DNA of 64,000 nt from Oligoflexia bacterium (GCA_015232355.1 JADFZW010000026.1:1-64000); one strand, 5' to 3'. Shown: positions 36,631 to 46,457, counted from the first letter of the stretch. Notes: generated by a model from the letters alone, not told the origin. A program made the numbers and translations.

Positions 36631-38787
36631 TTATACATTTCGTTTATATTTATTTATCTCCTGACCATCATATAAAAATCTTCTATTGCGTTCGTATTGA
36701 TCTCTTTGATCTCTTTGATCTCTATTACCATTACCTCCATTATTTCCACTTCCTTCTCCATTTCCATCTCTATTATTGTTTTGAGCGATAAAATTATCAC
36801 GCCTATCATTTCCATTACTATTTAAAAATGAACTAGCATTATCTTTCATATTCCCAAAATTTCCATGAGATGCTGCTAAACCATTCATGGTATTCACACT
36901 GCTCAAATCAATTTTTAAATCTTGGATCTTTACTCCATGAGATTCTAAATTGGAAATCAAATCATCTTTTCTTGCAACAAAAAACTCACTTCCTTTTAAT
37001 CCAAAAGGAGTTATTTCGATTTCTACATTATTATTTTTATCTTTCATTACACTTAAATTTACTCTACCTAAATCCTGATGTTCAAAAACAACATCAATAT
37101 TTCTATCTCTACTAGAAGTCATTTGCACAATCATGTTTCTTAATTGTTGAACTAACTCAGCTCCATCTTTATTACTTACCAAAGAATTGGGAACAATATC
37201 ACTTTGTAAATTAGTTTGTTTAAGATTTAAAGTCGCAGTCTTGTTAGCACTACCACTATCGATATTATTCAAATAGGAATTATCACTAATTCTATCTAGA
37301 ATACTCTTTAAAGTTGAATTCTCATCTTGTTCGCTCTTTAGCTTTAAATTCATCAAAGCAGTATCATCCATTCTAGAATAAGCATTAAGATTATTTTTAA
37401 TTCCTGTTGCCGTATGTTTTCCGGCCCCTACAGATTTATTTAAATTTGCTCTTGTAGTGGAAGTAGCATTAGTGAATAAATTATTCACATCATCGGCCAT
37501 ATTTGGATTTTGGTTTTGATTTTGATTTTGATTTTGATTTTGATTGGCCAATATATTTAACCACCTTCCATTTTCATTTGCACTGAGATTTGCATTCGCA
37601 TTTAAGTTCGCATCTAGATTATTTGCAGATAACATTGAATTAGAAGCAAACGAAGGATTAGCTAGTAACTGATCAGATCTACTCATATTAGCGTTGTTAA
37701 ATCGTCCACTGTTTTCATTCAAAAACTCCAATTGATTATATTGATTTATATAACCATTTTGATTTTGTTGAATAAGATTATTTTGATCAGTACTATATTT
37801 GGCATTATTTACAAAATCCATCTTGTTACTTAATCGAAAACCATTTGGCGCATTCTCTCTTCCTCTTTTATTCATCATGTTTGTCATCATACTATCAACA
37901 CTGTCGGTATCTTTAGCATATCCCCAATCATTCATTTTATCTAAAGCACTTTTATCTAACGATGATGGCATATCATTTAACATTAAGTGTTTGTTTAGGT
38001 TAAAAACTTTTGCATTTTTGCCAGCATTAATCTCATTTTCCATTCCATCTAGTGTAAGAATATTCTTTATGTTCTTACTATTACTACTATTATTAGCATT
38101 ACCGTTGGCATTAGTATCACCAACATAAAAATTAGATGGAGAAAAAAATGGATTTGTATTAACAGAATCAGTAATAGCAGATCCAAAATTTTGTTCTAAA
38201 TTTGCATTCTCTTTATCTGCATAGAATGAAAGCGCCATTAAAGCAGCGGCAGTAGCTGAATTAGTTTCATTATTTTTACTTTTAATATCACTCTTGCTTT
38301 TTAAAGCACTCTTTAATTGATTTTTTTCTTGGTTAATTTTATTTTCTAATAGCTCTTTTATATTTGTATCTATTATCGGATCTTCAATAGAATCTTTAGA
38401 ATCTTTCGTTGAACCTTTCATTGAACCTTTCATTGAATTTTTCATCTGCTCTTGAACTGATGATAGATCAAATTTTTTTCCCTTCGGATTAGCAATCCCT
38501 TCTAGAAAACTATCATCTTCAACCATCACGTCTAAAATTTTATCTAAATTCGAATTTGGAAGATTATTTTTCTTTCCTTTTATAATATTTTTTCCATCGG
38601 AATCTGCTGAATCTGCTGAATGCATCGCCTCTTCAAGTTGATTACTAAAACTCTTACTTGAACTATTGCTAATTCCACCTTTTGCAGAAGCATAGCTAAT
38701 ACTGGCAGCTTTTGGATTAACTCTCGGACTAGCTTTTGCGCCGGCCTTTGGACTAAACAATTTTTCTTGTATACCAATATCTCTCAC
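36631..38787 (-). CDS. fliK: Flagellar hook-length control protein FliK
   Basis: A 718-residue protein. About the last 170 residues contain the FliK C-terminal domain (VVFEHQDLGRVNLSVMKDKN, VEIEITPFGLKG, FVARKDDLISNLESHGVKI), which triggers the switch of export from hook to filament. The rest is a very long, low-complexity Asn/Ser/Lys ruler: a Met-Lys-Gly-Ser repeat (near 38405-38440), a Asn-Gln repeat (near 37506-37545) and a Asp-Gln-Arg repeat close to the C-terminus. GTG start with GGAGAG upstream. The ruler length sets hook length in this family, so repeat copy number could change hook size. Confidence 0.9.
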   Translation of the reverse strand: MRDIGIQEKLFSPKAGAKASPRVNPKAASISYASAKGGISNSSSKSFSNQLEEAMHSADSADSDGKNIIKGKKNNLPNSNLDKILDVMVEDDSFLEGIANPKGKKFDLSSVQEQMKNSMKGSMKGSTKDSKDSIEDPIIDTNIKELLENKINQEKNQLKSALKSKSDIKSKNNETNSATAAALMALSFYADKENANLEQNFGSAITDSVNTNPFFSPSNFYVGDTNANGNANNSSNSKNIKNILTLDGMENEINAGKNAKVFNLNKHLMLNDMPSSLDKSALDKMNDWGYAKDTDSVDSMMTNMMNKRGRENAPNGFRLSNKMDFVNNAKYSTDQNNLIQQNQNGYINQYNQLEFLNENSGRFNNANMSRSDQLLANPSFASNSMLSANNLDANLNANANLSANENGRWLNILANQNQNQNQNQNQNPNMADDVNNLFTNATSTTRANLNKSVGAGKHTATGIKNNLNAYSRMDDTALMNLKLKSEQDENSTLKSILDRISDNSYLNNIDSGSANKTATLNLKQTNLQSDIVPNSLVSNKDGAELVQQLRNMIVQMTSSRDRNIDVVFEHQDLGRVNLSVMKDKNNNVEIEITPFGLKGSEFFVARKDDLISNLESHGVKIQDLKIDLSSVNTMNGLAASHGNFGNMKDNASSFLNSNGNDRRDNFIAQNNNRDGNGEGSGNNGGNGNRDQRDQRDQYERNRRFLYDGQEINKYKRNV

Positions 38788-38834
38788 TCAGTCTCTCCAA
38801 CAATGTTTGAATTTGAATTGAGTTTAATATAATG

Positions 38835-39488
38835 CTATTTTTTCATATTCAAATACTGTTTTTGAATCCTGGCAGAAATTTCCTTATCCATTAAGTTGAA
38901 TATTTTCGAGGCCTTGTTTGGATCAATCATCGATATTATTTTTACAGCTATGTTCGGATCTTGAACTGAAAGCACTTCTGCGGCCATTTGTGGTCGCATT
39001 TCCGAAATAACTGAAACAATCCGGTTAATTCTTTCCTCCGATTCCCTATTGTTTTGATCCATGCATCCAAGAACCTTTTCTTGAGTTTTTTCAAACTCTA
39101 ATATTTTTTTACTTAACTCCTTTTCATTAAAACTTAGTTGTTCTTCTCTCGTTTTTAACTTTTGTTCTTTCTCTTTCATTTCAGAATCCATTTTCATGAA
39201 TTCTTTTGATAATTTGGCCATCTCACTTGGTTTATAACGATCAATTCGCTTATCTACCTCCTTGTTAATTAAATTTCTTATCTCTTCATCTGAATATAAT
39301 CTCGAGGTCACTGGCTTTGGTACATCTTTTTCAGCTTTAATATTTGCTGTGTTCTTTTCTTCTTTCTTTTCTTCTTTATCTTTTTTTTCCTCTGAAAAAA
39401 CGTTAGTATAAAACACTCCCGTTAACAAAAAAAATCCTAACGATATCAAAATTATAATTTTTTTATTAAACATATTAATAGATCTCAT
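38835..39488 (-). CDS. MotE-like flagellar coiled-coil protein
   Basis: A 217-residue protein with an N-terminal membrane helix (about 11-26), a Lys/Glu-rich charged segment, a long coiled coil (about 90-140), and a C-terminal MgtE-N/MotE-like helical domain with EMRPQMAAEVLSVQDPNIAVKII. Proteins of this layout act as chaperones or scaffolds for motor proteins such as MotC in the periplasm. Position between fliJ and fliK supports a flagellar role. The start may be either of two Mets (39488 or 39473). Confidence 0.78.
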   Translation of the reverse strand: MRSINMFNKKIIILISLGFFLLTGVFYTNVFSEEKKDKEEKKEEKNTANIKAEKDVPKPVTSRLYSDEEIRNLINKEVDKRIDRYKPSEMAKLSKEFMKMDSEMKEKEQKLKTREEQLSFNEKELSKKILEFEKTQEKVLGCMDQNNRESEERINRIVSVISEMRPQMAAEVLSVQDPNIAVKIISMIDPNKASKIFNLMDKEISARIQKQYLNMKK

Positions 39489-39494
39489 AACTAA

Positions 39495-39950
39495 TTACCT
39501 GTTATTGTTCTCTGTATATGGATGACTCGAACTAATGAGATAATCCAACTTGCTATCTTCTTCTTTAATCTTCTCCTTTTTAAATCCAATCTTTGCTCTC
39601 TCTTTTAAATTTTCTAAAATCTTCACCTTATTTCTTTGTGCTAACATTATCTTAAGTTGTTCTTGATATTCTTTGTTTAATTTTTCTTTTTTCGATTCAA
39701 GTTCTACAATATGTCCTCTTAAACTTCTAATCCAATATTCATATAAATATACATCTTTTGCCTGAATATTTTTTTTCAAATTTTGCTCTTGAGCCTGATA
39801 CACCTTACTCATATCTTCATTTAATCTTTTAACTTCTTCATCCAGTCCATACATTTGTTGATTAATCTTTCCTAATTTCACTCTCTCTTTGTATTCTTCA
39901 AATTCTCTAAGTTTTAAAATGTTTTCTAATTTAAATTTAAATTTTTTCAT
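39495..39950 (-). CDS. fliJ: Flagellar export protein FliJ
   Basis: A 151-residue, almost entirely coiled-coil protein, rich in Lys and Glu, starting KKFKFKLENILKLREFEE, as FliJ proteins do. FliJ bridges the FliI ATPase and export gate and recycles chaperones. The call is based on coiled-coil nature, length and the fliI-fliJ order, since sequence identity in this family is low. Its ATG lies inside a 10-bp tandem repeat that also covers the fliI stop. Confidence 0.85.
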   Translation of the reverse strand: MKKFKFKLENILKLREFEEYKERVKLGKINQQMYGLDEEVKRLNEDMSKVYQAQEQNLKKNIQAKDVYLYEYWIRSLRGHIVELESKKEKLNKEYQEQLKIMLAQRNKVKILENLKERAKIGFKKEKIKEEDSKLDYLISSSHPYTENNNR

Positions 39951-39978
39951 TAAATATCATTAAATATCATTAAATATC
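39949..39978. repeat. 10-bp tandem repeat spanning fliI stop and fliJ start
   Basis: Three perfect copies of ATTAAATATC (plus-strand reading) run from 39949 to 39978. On the coding strand each unit carries TAATG: the first copy supplies the fliI stop, and the last the fliJ start codon. Confidence 0.95.
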
Positions 39979-41352
39979 TAAACGATTACTTCTGTTATCA
40001 ACTTCTTTTTTTTCTATAACTGATTCTTCAGCTGCTCTTGCCAATTCCACCATCATATTATAAATTTCTCCGACGTTGCTTGCCTCATCGATTTGTTGTT
40101 TTAATAAAACATTAAGTTCCTCATGTATCGCCATTGCCTTATCTACTTTTAAATTTGAACCTTTCACATAGGCACCCACATTTATTAAATCCTCTGCACT
40201 CTTATATTGTGCGAGCAAATCCCTCAAGTATCCTGCTACTACTCGATGTTCTTTTGTAACCACTCTATCCATTACTCTCGAAATTGATCCTAAAATATTA
40301 ACTGCAGGAAAATGATTTTTAATGGCCAAATCTCTATCTAAAACGATGTGACCATCAGAGATTGAACGAACGCTATCTGCAACTGGTTCATCTAAATCAT
40401 CTCCTTCTACTAAAACTGTAAAGATACCAGTTATGGAGCCAGCTCCTTCTTTAGTTCCCGCTCGCTCTAGTAGCTTAGGCATTTTAGCAAAAACACTAGG
40501 AGCATATCCTCTATGACCAGGTAATTCTCCACTAGCAATAGCAATTTCTCTATTGGCAAAAGCAAAACGAGTAATTGAATCCATCATCATTAAAACATCA
40601 TGACCTTGGTCTCGAAAATATTCTGCAATTGTCATTGCAGTGTAAGCTGCTTTCACTCTGATAAGTGGAGATGTATCAGATGTAGCAACAACCACTACTG
40701 AGCGTTTTAGTCCCTCTTCTCCTAAATCGGACTTTATAAATTCTAAAACCTCTCGACCACGCTCACCAACTAAAGCAATAACATTGATATCGGCCAAAGT
40801 ATTTCTAGCAATCATACCAAGTAAAACTGATTTTCCCACTCCTGATCCCGCCATTATGGCCATACGCTGGCCCTTACCTACAGTTATAAAACCATTGATC
40901 GATTTAATTCCTGTATCCAGCGCTTCTCTAATTGCTGGTCGTTTTAATGGATTAATCTCCTCTCCAAAAATTGTTTTCACTTCGAAAGGACCTTCAATTG
41001 GTCCAGCATCATCTATTGGTAGTGCTTCAAAATTTAAAACTCGACCAACCATTTGATTAGAAACTCTTATTGTATTTTTTAAATCACGAAGATAAACTAA
41101 GGTTTCAGAATTAATTCCACTAACTTCATGGTAAGGCATCACCACACATTTATTATCCTTAATACCAACTACCTCACCTCGCACTTTTTCTCCTATTTCA
41201 GTTGCAAACTCCACACTACTTCCAACTATTGCTCGTGATAAATTAACTTCAACAACTCCTCCCTTACTAGAAAAGACTTTTCCTATCCTCTGATATGGAA
41301 GTGCATGTTCAAATTGTTTTATTATTGGTTTTAAATCAATTTTTTCTTCCAT
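39970..41352 (-). CDS. fliI: Flagellum-specific ATPase FliI
   Basis: A 460-residue cytoplasmic ATPase of the flagellar type III export system. It has Walker A AGSGVGKSVLLGMIAR (near residue 174), GERGREVLEF, Walker B DVLMMMDSITRFA, ELPGHRGYAPSVFAKMPKLL and EGDDLDEPVADSVRSI, typical of FliI/YscN relatives of F1-beta. Forms a ring with FliH and FliJ. ATG with GGAAG-like context; 26 nt after fliH, including a tandem 7-bp repeat (41358-41371). Confidence 0.97.
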   Translation of the reverse strand: MEEKIDLKPIIKQFEHALPYQRIGKVFSSKGGVVEVNLSRAIVGSSVEFATEIGEKVRGEVVGIKDNKCVVMPYHEVSGINSETLVYLRDLKNTIRVSNQMVGRVLNFEALPIDDAGPIEGPFEVKTIFGEEINPLKRPAIREALDTGIKSINGFITVGKGQRMAIMAGSGVGKSVLLGMIARNTLADINVIALVGERGREVLEFIKSDLGEEGLKRSVVVVATSDTSPLIRVKAAYTAMTIAEYFRDQGHDVLMMMDSITRFAFANREIAIASGELPGHRGYAPSVFAKMPKLLERAGTKEGAGSITGIFTVLVEGDDLDEPVADSVRSISDGHIVLDRDLAIKNHFPAVNILGSISRVMDRVVTKEHRVVAGYLRDLLAQYKSAEDLINVGAYVKGSNLKVDKAMAIHEELNVLLKQQIDEASNVGEIYNMMVELARAAEESVIEKKEVDNRSNRLDI

Positions 41353-41378
41353 AATACCTAATTACTAATTACCAATTT

Positions 41379-42302
41379 TTAAATATCATCTACTGTTGCA
41401 AATAATTTATCTAATTCTTTCATCTGCGATTCAAATGATCCATCTAAAATAGCACTGCTGGATTCAATAATAAGTCCGGTTGCACTGGATTCAAGCGCTG
41501 GCTCAACTCTAATATTTTTTAGCTCCCCTAATTTCTTTTCAACTTCCTTTAAAACATCTGGCATATTACTGAATGCTTCTTTATTAACCATAATTAATAA
41601 ATTTTCCTGAGTATCTAATTCCAATACTAACTTTTCTAACAATCTATTTACATAATAACCATCATCTTTTAATTCTCTTAAGATCACCCATTTAGTTAAT
41701 GATCTGACTAAATCATAAACTTGTTGTTTTTGTTGTTTTAAGATCTCTTTCTTTACCGACATCACCTCTTCTAACATTAAAACAAAATCCTTCATCTTTT
41801 CAGCAATAATTTGTTCATTCATTTTTTTAACTTCATTTATGGCATTTTTTTTACCCTCTTCATAACCAAGTTGCATCCATTGTGCTTTTACCATCTCCAA
41901 TCTTTCATGTAACTCTTGTTCAAATTTAACTCTATTATCAATCTCCTCTTGCTTTCGCATTCCTCGAAATCTTTGTACCATAGTGGAAATTTGAAAGTTT
42001 TTTTCTTTAGCTGTATCCATCTCGAAACGAACAACATCACTATTTGCATCCATTTGTTGATCTTGATATTCATTAAATGCTGGTAATTCATAATTAGCAA
42101 CATCAACATCAACATCTGAGCCAGATTTTAAAATTTTAACCTTTTGATTTTTATCACTTGGACTATATTGAAAAGAAAATGCTCTGTGATCTTTGGATTG
42201 TCTGATATTTTTGAAGCTATACTCTTCAATATCATAATCAACACCTTCCGCTCCTTGCAGTACTTTTAAATTTTTTATCGGTTTATCTTTTTTTAAAATC
42301 AT
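41379..42302 (-). CDS. fliH: Flagellar assembly protein FliH
   Basis: A 307-residue protein. The C-terminal FliH domain (about 190-300: LTKWVILRELKDDGYYVNRL, ENLLIMVNKEAF, RVEPALESSATGLIIES) is related to F/V-type stalk subunits and regulates FliI. The N-terminal half is a charged, partly coiled region (about 85-180) with a GYEEG segment reminiscent of the GxxxG-like repeats of FliH. The ATG is 3 nt from the fliG stop, consistent with coupled translation. Confidence 0.9.
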   Translation of the reverse strand: MILKKDKPIKNLKVLQGAEGVDYDIEEYSFKNIRQSKDHRAFSFQYSPSDKNQKVKILKSGSDVDVDVANYELPAFNEYQDQQMDANSDVVRFEMDTAKEKNFQISTMVQRFRGMRKQEEIDNRVKFEQELHERLEMVKAQWMQLGYEEGKKNAINEVKKMNEQIIAEKMKDFVLMLEEVMSVKKEILKQQKQQVYDLVRSLTKWVILRELKDDGYYVNRLLEKLVLELDTQENLLIMVNKEAFSNMPDVLKEVEKKLGELKNIRVEPALESSATGLIIESSSAILDGSFESQMKELDKLFATVDDI

Positions 42303-42305
42303 AAA

Positions 42306-43355
42306 TTACACCAATGCATCCTCACCTTCACCACCACGAGAGATAATTGCCTTACCTTGAGACTCAAGATCCTTACACTTCTGAACAATTTCACTCTGTG
42401 CTTTTTCCACATCACTAAGTCTTGTAGGTCCTAATGCCTCCAAATCTTCTCGTAACATTCCGGCCGCACGCTGAGACATATTCTTAAATAGTTTAACTCT
42501 AACTTCTTCAGGTGCAGTTTTGAGTGCGATAGAAAGTTGTGTTTGATCAACTTCTTTAAGAAGATTTTGAATACCACGATCATCAACGTAAACAAGATCT
42601 TCAAAGACGAACATAAGTTTTCTAATCTCTTCTGCCAATTCAGGATCCTTCTCTTCCACTCTGGCCATAACGTTCTTCTCTGTGTTCTTATCCATTAAGT
42701 TCAACATATCAGCAATTGGCTCTACACCACCCAACTGATGAGTATCAATTGAACCAAGAGTTGAAAGTTCGGTCTTCAATACATCATCTAATTGAGCAAT
42801 CAATTCAGGAGATACGAAGTCTAAGTTGGCCACTCTTAAAACAATCTCTGCTTGCAACCCTTCCGGTAACCGTCTTAAAACATCAACTTTTCTTTCTGTA
42901 GTTAAATGGGCCATGATTAAAGCAATAGTTTGTGGATGTTCATTGACTAAGAAGTTTGCCAAAGTTCTTGTATCAACTAATTCCAAAGACTCAAGAGTAT
43001 TCGTACTACCAATTTCTACAATTTGACCAAGTAATTGTTTCGCTCGATCCTCACCTAATGTTTCAACTATAAAATTTTTCCCTCTATTATCAGCAAATAG
43101 TAAACTCGCCTCTTCATTTAATGATGAATAGAAATCTGCCAACACTCTTTTAACAAGCCATATGGGCGCACTCTTAATAGTAGTCATGGCATTTATCATT
43201 CTTTTAACATCATTATCTTTTAGATATGAAAATATTAATTGAGCAGTATTCGTACCAAGAGCACTAAGTAATATGGCGGCCCGATCTTGTCCAGAGAGTA
43301 ACTGATACTCGACATCGGGATCAAGGGATGTTGAAATCGGTTTTGCTTCGGCCAC
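42306..43355 (-). CDS. fliG: Flagellar motor switch protein FliG
   Basis: A 349-residue rotor protein. N-terminal FliF-binding part (residues 20-110), armadillo middle domain with NEHPQTIALIMAHL, and C-terminal torque-generating domain (FVFEDLVYVDDRGIQNLLKE and ALGPTRLSDVEKAQSEIV). The charged helix in the C-terminal domain faces the stator. GTG start with AGGAG about 8 nt upstream. Sits between fliF and fliH. Confidence 0.97.
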   Translation of the reverse strand: MAEAKPISTSLDPDVEYQLLSGQDRAAILLSALGTNTAQLIFSYLKDNDVKRMINAMTTIKSAPIWLVKRVLADFYSSLNEEASLLFADNRGKNFIVETLGEDRAKQLLGQIVEIGSTNTLESLELVDTRTLANFLVNEHPQTIALIMAHLTTERKVDVLRRLPEGLQAEIVLRVANLDFVSPELIAQLDDVLKTELSTLGSIDTHQLGGVEPIADMLNLMDKNTEKNVMARVEEKDPELAEEIRKLMFVFEDLVYVDDRGIQNLLKEVDQTQLSIALKTAPEEVRVKLFKNMSQRAAGMLREDLEALGPTRLSDVEKAQSEIVQKCKDLESQGKAIISRGGEGEDALV

Positions 43356-43377
43356 AAAATATCTCCTAATTTATAAA

Positions 43378-45066
43378 TTATGCTATCTGCTTTTCAGAAT
43401 CAGCAGTATGTATCATGGTATGTATTATCTGAGCTGCCTTCGCTGGATTTTCTTCTACCAATGATATTATTTTTTCTTTTAACATATTACCTTCAATCTT
43501 TTCTGGATTAATTTTTTCCTCTATCTGAGGTAATGCATCTTCAAGTCCAGGCAATTTTTGATCTGCTTGCACTTTTTCTAATTCCTCAATTGTACGAGGT
43601 AAAAAATCCTCCACTGATTCTACAGTATTTTCTGTAATCCACTGAATGAATGGACGAACAACCACTAAGAAAAATAACGACAATACCACTCCCACTGCTA
43701 AGTACTTAACGATATTACGAATAATCTCTTTTTGTTCCATCCTCTTTAAAATCTCTTCTGATTCACTCAAATCCTCTTTCACAAATTCCATATTTCTAAT
43801 AACTAACTTATCTCCTCTCTTAGAATCTATTCCTATTGTCGAACTAACTAAGTCAGAAAAATTATTTAAATCTTGCTCTGACCAAGCGACATACTTTCTT
43901 TCAATTGTGCCATTCTTACCTATCATCGGTTTTCCATCTTTATCTAATACCACTACTTGTTTACCATCCAACACGACAGCTGCAGTAATTGCCTTTATGT
44001 TGGCCGTTGGTTTTTTAGTGTTAATCACTGTTGATGGCACATTGAAATTTTTGGTAGTAATTTTTTTATCGACATCATTTTTTGTCTCAGGAATTCCTGG
44101 CTGGGGACTCTCGCCTGGAATATTACTGCGAGCACCGGGAATACCTTGAGGAGAAGGACGAGATCCAACTAACTTTGAAGTATTACTTACCTCTGATAAT
44201 ACGGCAGCACCCTCATTATCGTATTTAGTTTCAGTAGATACTACTTCTGTAAAATCCATTTTAACGGAAACTTTTGCAGTAACTTTACCAACACCAACTA
44301 CTTTAGTTAAAATATCTTCAATCTGCTCTTCTAGTTCTTTACTAAATCTTGCTTCCAATACTAATTTATTTGCAGTATCGGCAGTCATCTGATCACCAAT
44401 ATTATCTGAAAGTTTTTGTCCTCTGGAATCGATTATTACTACATGCTGAGGGCGCATACCTTCTACTGTAGCACTAACTAAGGAACCAATTCCTCGCACC
44501 TCTTCAGGAGTAAGAGTAACACCATAATCAAGTTCTAACACTATTGATGCCGAAGGATTTTTTTTCTCCGACACGAATGGACTATTTTCTGGAATACTTA
44601 AATGTACTCTTGCTCTCTTTACTCCTCTGATATAAGAGATGGTTTTAGTCAATTCTCCCTCTAGCGCTCGTTGCTTATTTATTTTTTGCACGAAACTGGT
44701 AGTACCAAAACCTTGATTATCTAAAATTTCATAACCAACTTTACCACTAAAATTTAATCCTTGCTTCGCTAGTTCCAATCGCCAAATTTCTACTTGATCT
44801 TTTGGCACACTAATTGTTTTTCCATCTTCTGATAGTGTATAGGGAATATTTTTTTCTTGTAACATTCGAGAAACCATAGTGGCATCTTCTTTATTTAGTT
44901 CGCTAAATAAAACTTTGTAACGAGTTTGCAATGCCCACACCATAATAGTAGAGATTAAAACTATCACTGCTACAAAAATAGCTATCACACTTATTTGCCT
45001 GGTAACTGGCAAATCTAAAAAGAAGGTTCGAAATTGTGCAACTATCTTGGTAAAAAAATCGTTCAA
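43378..45066 (-). CDS. fliF: Flagellar MS-ring protein FliF
   Basis: A 562-residue MS-ring protein. N-terminal membrane helix (about 25-45), the YscJ/FliF ring-building motif ELNKEDATMVSRMLQEKNIP, GYEILDNQGFGTTSFVQK and RGVKRARVHLSIPENSPF, a second periplasmic part, and a second membrane helix (about 450-470). The C-terminal tail binds FliG, encoded next. It starts with TTG at 45066, with GGGGGG six nt upstream. An intergenic 7-bp tandem repeat separates it from fliE. Confidence 0.96.
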   Translation of the reverse strand: MNDFFTKIVAQFRTFFLDLPVTRQISVIAIFVAVIVLISTIMVWALQTRYKVLFSELNKEDATMVSRMLQEKNIPYTLSEDGKTISVPKDQVEIWRLELAKQGLNFSGKVGYEILDNQGFGTTSFVQKINKQRALEGELTKTISYIRGVKRARVHLSIPENSPFVSEKKNPSASIVLELDYGVTLTPEEVRGIGSLVSATVEGMRPQHVVIIDSRGQKLSDNIGDQMTADTANKLVLEARFSKELEEQIEDILTKVVGVGKVTAKVSVKMDFTEVVSTETKYDNEGAAVLSEVSNTSKLVGSRPSPQGIPGARSNIPGESPQPGIPETKNDVDKKITTKNFNVPSTVINTKKPTANIKAITAAVVLDGKQVVVLDKDGKPMIGKNGTIERKYVAWSEQDLNNFSDLVSSTIGIDSKRGDKLVIRNMEFVKEDLSESEEILKRMEQKEIIRNIVKYLAVGVVLSLFFLVVVRPFIQWITENTVESVEDFLPRTIEELEKVQADQKLPGLEDALPQIEEKINPEKIEGNMLKEKIISLVEENPAKAAQIIHTMIHTADSEKQIA

Positions 45067-45078
45067 GCAATACCCCCC

Positions 45079-45127
45079 AAATCAGAAATCAGAAATCAGA
45101 TATCAGATATCAGATGTCAGATGTCAG
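45079..45127. repeat. 7-bp tandem repeat, seven copies, between fliE and fliF
   Basis: Seven contiguous 7-bp units (AAATCAG x3, ATATCAG x2, ATGTCAG x2) fill nearly the whole spacer from the fliE stop (45129) to the fliF start region. The variants are in blocks, as expected from successive local duplications. As 7 is not a multiple of 3, copy changes would alter spacing, not any protein. Confidence 0.95.
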
Positions 45128-45128
45128 A

Positions 45129-45509
45129 TTATATTTGCATTTTCATTACCTCTTTATAGGCATCTAATACTTTTTGTCTAACTTGATTCAAAGTTTTAAA
45201 AGCAATCTCTGCTTGTTCTACTAACAACATTGTTTCATGTAGATTTTCGCTCTCACCACTAACCAATTTTTCAATGGCCACGTTTGCTTCTTTTTGAATG
45301 TTATTAACTTTCGCTAGTGATTCTGCTAAAAAATTTCCAAATGATTTTTTTGAATCAAGTTCAAGTGTATTATTCTCACTATTAACTTTTACTCGATCTT
45401 GTAAATTGTTAGGGTAAATATTAGGTATTTTTACATCCCCATCCTTAACCCAATCTTGAGTTTTATATGAGTTTAAAATATTACTTACATCCCCAACATT
45501 TCTAATCAT
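45129..45509 (-). CDS. fliE: Flagellar hook-basal body protein FliE
   Basis: A 126-residue rod-adapter protein joining the MS ring to the rod. Family segment SFGNFLAESLAKVNNIQKEA, MLLVEQAEIAFKTLNQVR and KVLDAYKEVMKMQI. It has the usual FliE size with an extended N-terminus. GAGGAG lies about 7 nt upstream of the ATG. Follows flgC after a spacer with 8-bp repeats. Confidence 0.93.
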   Translation of the reverse strand: MIRNVGDVSNILNSYKTQDWVKDGDVKIPNIYPNNLQDRVKVNSENNTLELDSKKSFGNFLAESLAKVNNIQKEANVAIEKLVSGESENLHETMLLVEQAEIAFKTLNQVRQKVLDAYKEVMKMQI

Positions 45510-45532
45510 AAAAAATTCTCCTCATAAAATAT

Positions 45533-45556
45533 ATTATCTAATTATCTAATTATCTT
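45533..45556. repeat. 8-bp tandem repeat, three copies, between flgC and fliE
   Basis: ATTATCTA, ATTATCTA and ATTATCTT are contiguous (45533-45556) in the 58-nt spacer between flgC and fliE. Confidence 0.9.
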
Positions 45557-45567
45557 AAAAAAAATAT

Positions 45568-46005
45568 TTACCTACTAATCTCTAATGCTTTTAGCGCCAT
45601 ACTTTTGGCAGTATTTAATGCCGTTACATTTGCTTCATAATTTCTAGATGTAGCAATCATATCCGCCATCTCTGTCATCACATTTATATCAGGATAAGCA
45701 ACATAACCTTGCTCATTAGCATCTGGATGTCCTGGTTCATATTTTAAAATTGGTGGTTTATTAGATGAAATAACTTCAGTAGCATGTACCTCTTGAACAT
45801 TTTCATTCATCTTTCCCTCTAAAATATCAGAAAATTTTTCTCGCGAAGGCTCGGCCCCAAATACCACTTCCTTTTTTCTATAAGGACCACCCTCAACTGT
45901 TCTGGTAGTTTGAGCATTAGCAATATTGGAAGAAATTGCCTCTAATCTTTTTCTATTGGCCGCAAGTCCTGAAGCACTTACTCTCATACTAGTTAAATAA
46001 TCCAT
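45568..46005 (-). CDS. flgC: Flagellar basal-body rod protein FlgC
   Basis: A 145-residue rod protein with the axial-protein N-terminal motif (SGLAANRKRLEAISSNIANA) and C-terminal VMTEMADMIATSRNYEANVTA. FlgB and FlgC make the proximal rod. It begins 3 nt after the flgB stop. Length and motifs are normal for the family. Confidence 0.96.
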   Translation of the reverse strand: MDYLTSMRVSASGLAANRKRLEAISSNIANAQTTRTVEGGPYRKKEVVFGAEPSREKFSDILEGKMNENVQEVHATEVISSNKPPILKYEPGHPDANEQGYVAYPDINVMTEMADMIATSRNYEANVTALNTAKSMALKALEISR

Positions 46006-46008
46006 TTA

Positions 46009-46416
46009 TTACCTCTCAGAATTGAGAGCATACTTTAATACTCCCAACTTTTTACTAAGTAATTGTACAGAAGCATCGTACATGATTTTATTTTCTGCCA
46101 TCGCCGACATCTCAGCATCTCTATCAACAGTGTTACCATCTTCACTAACAACACCATTGGGATCATCATAAATCTCTGGTTGCAAATTATTAAATCCTCC
46201 GCTACCTACATTGTAGTGTCTTTGATTATTAACTTGCAATTCCTCCGCCCCATCAACATCCAATGCTCGTTGTAGTGCCTCTTCAAAATCAATTTTTTTG
46301 GCCTTATATCCAGGAGTTTCACTGTTAGCGATATTTGATGAAATAATATTTTGTCTCATCAATCTAAAATTCATTGATGCCGCAATCGCCTTTATTGTTC
46401 TATCACTCATTTCCAT
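46009..46416 (-). CDS. flgB: Flagellar basal-body rod protein FlgB
   Basis: A 135-residue rod protein. Features RLMRQNIISSNIANSETPGY (axial N-terminal motif, ISSNIANxxTPGY), DFEEALQRAL, and the C-terminal MAENKIMYDASVQLLSKKLG. Two in-frame ATGs (46416, 46410) could start it; the first is listed. It heads the flagellar structural run after the regulator gene. Confidence 0.95.
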   Translation of the reverse strand: MEMSDRTIKAIAASMNFRLMRQNIISSNIANSETPGYKAKKIDFEEALQRALDVDGAEELQVNNQRHYNVGSGGFNNLQPEIYDDPNGVVSEDGNTVDRDAEMSAMAENKIMYDASVQLLSKKLGVLKYALNSER

Positions 46417-46457
46417 ACAAACTCACTTATAAATACAAGCTATGGCCATAACTATAC

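Noticed and set aside
45079-45127. Seven-copy repeat as a CRISPR array
   Set aside because: Units are 7 bp with no spacers and lie in an operon junction; it is a simple tandem repeat.
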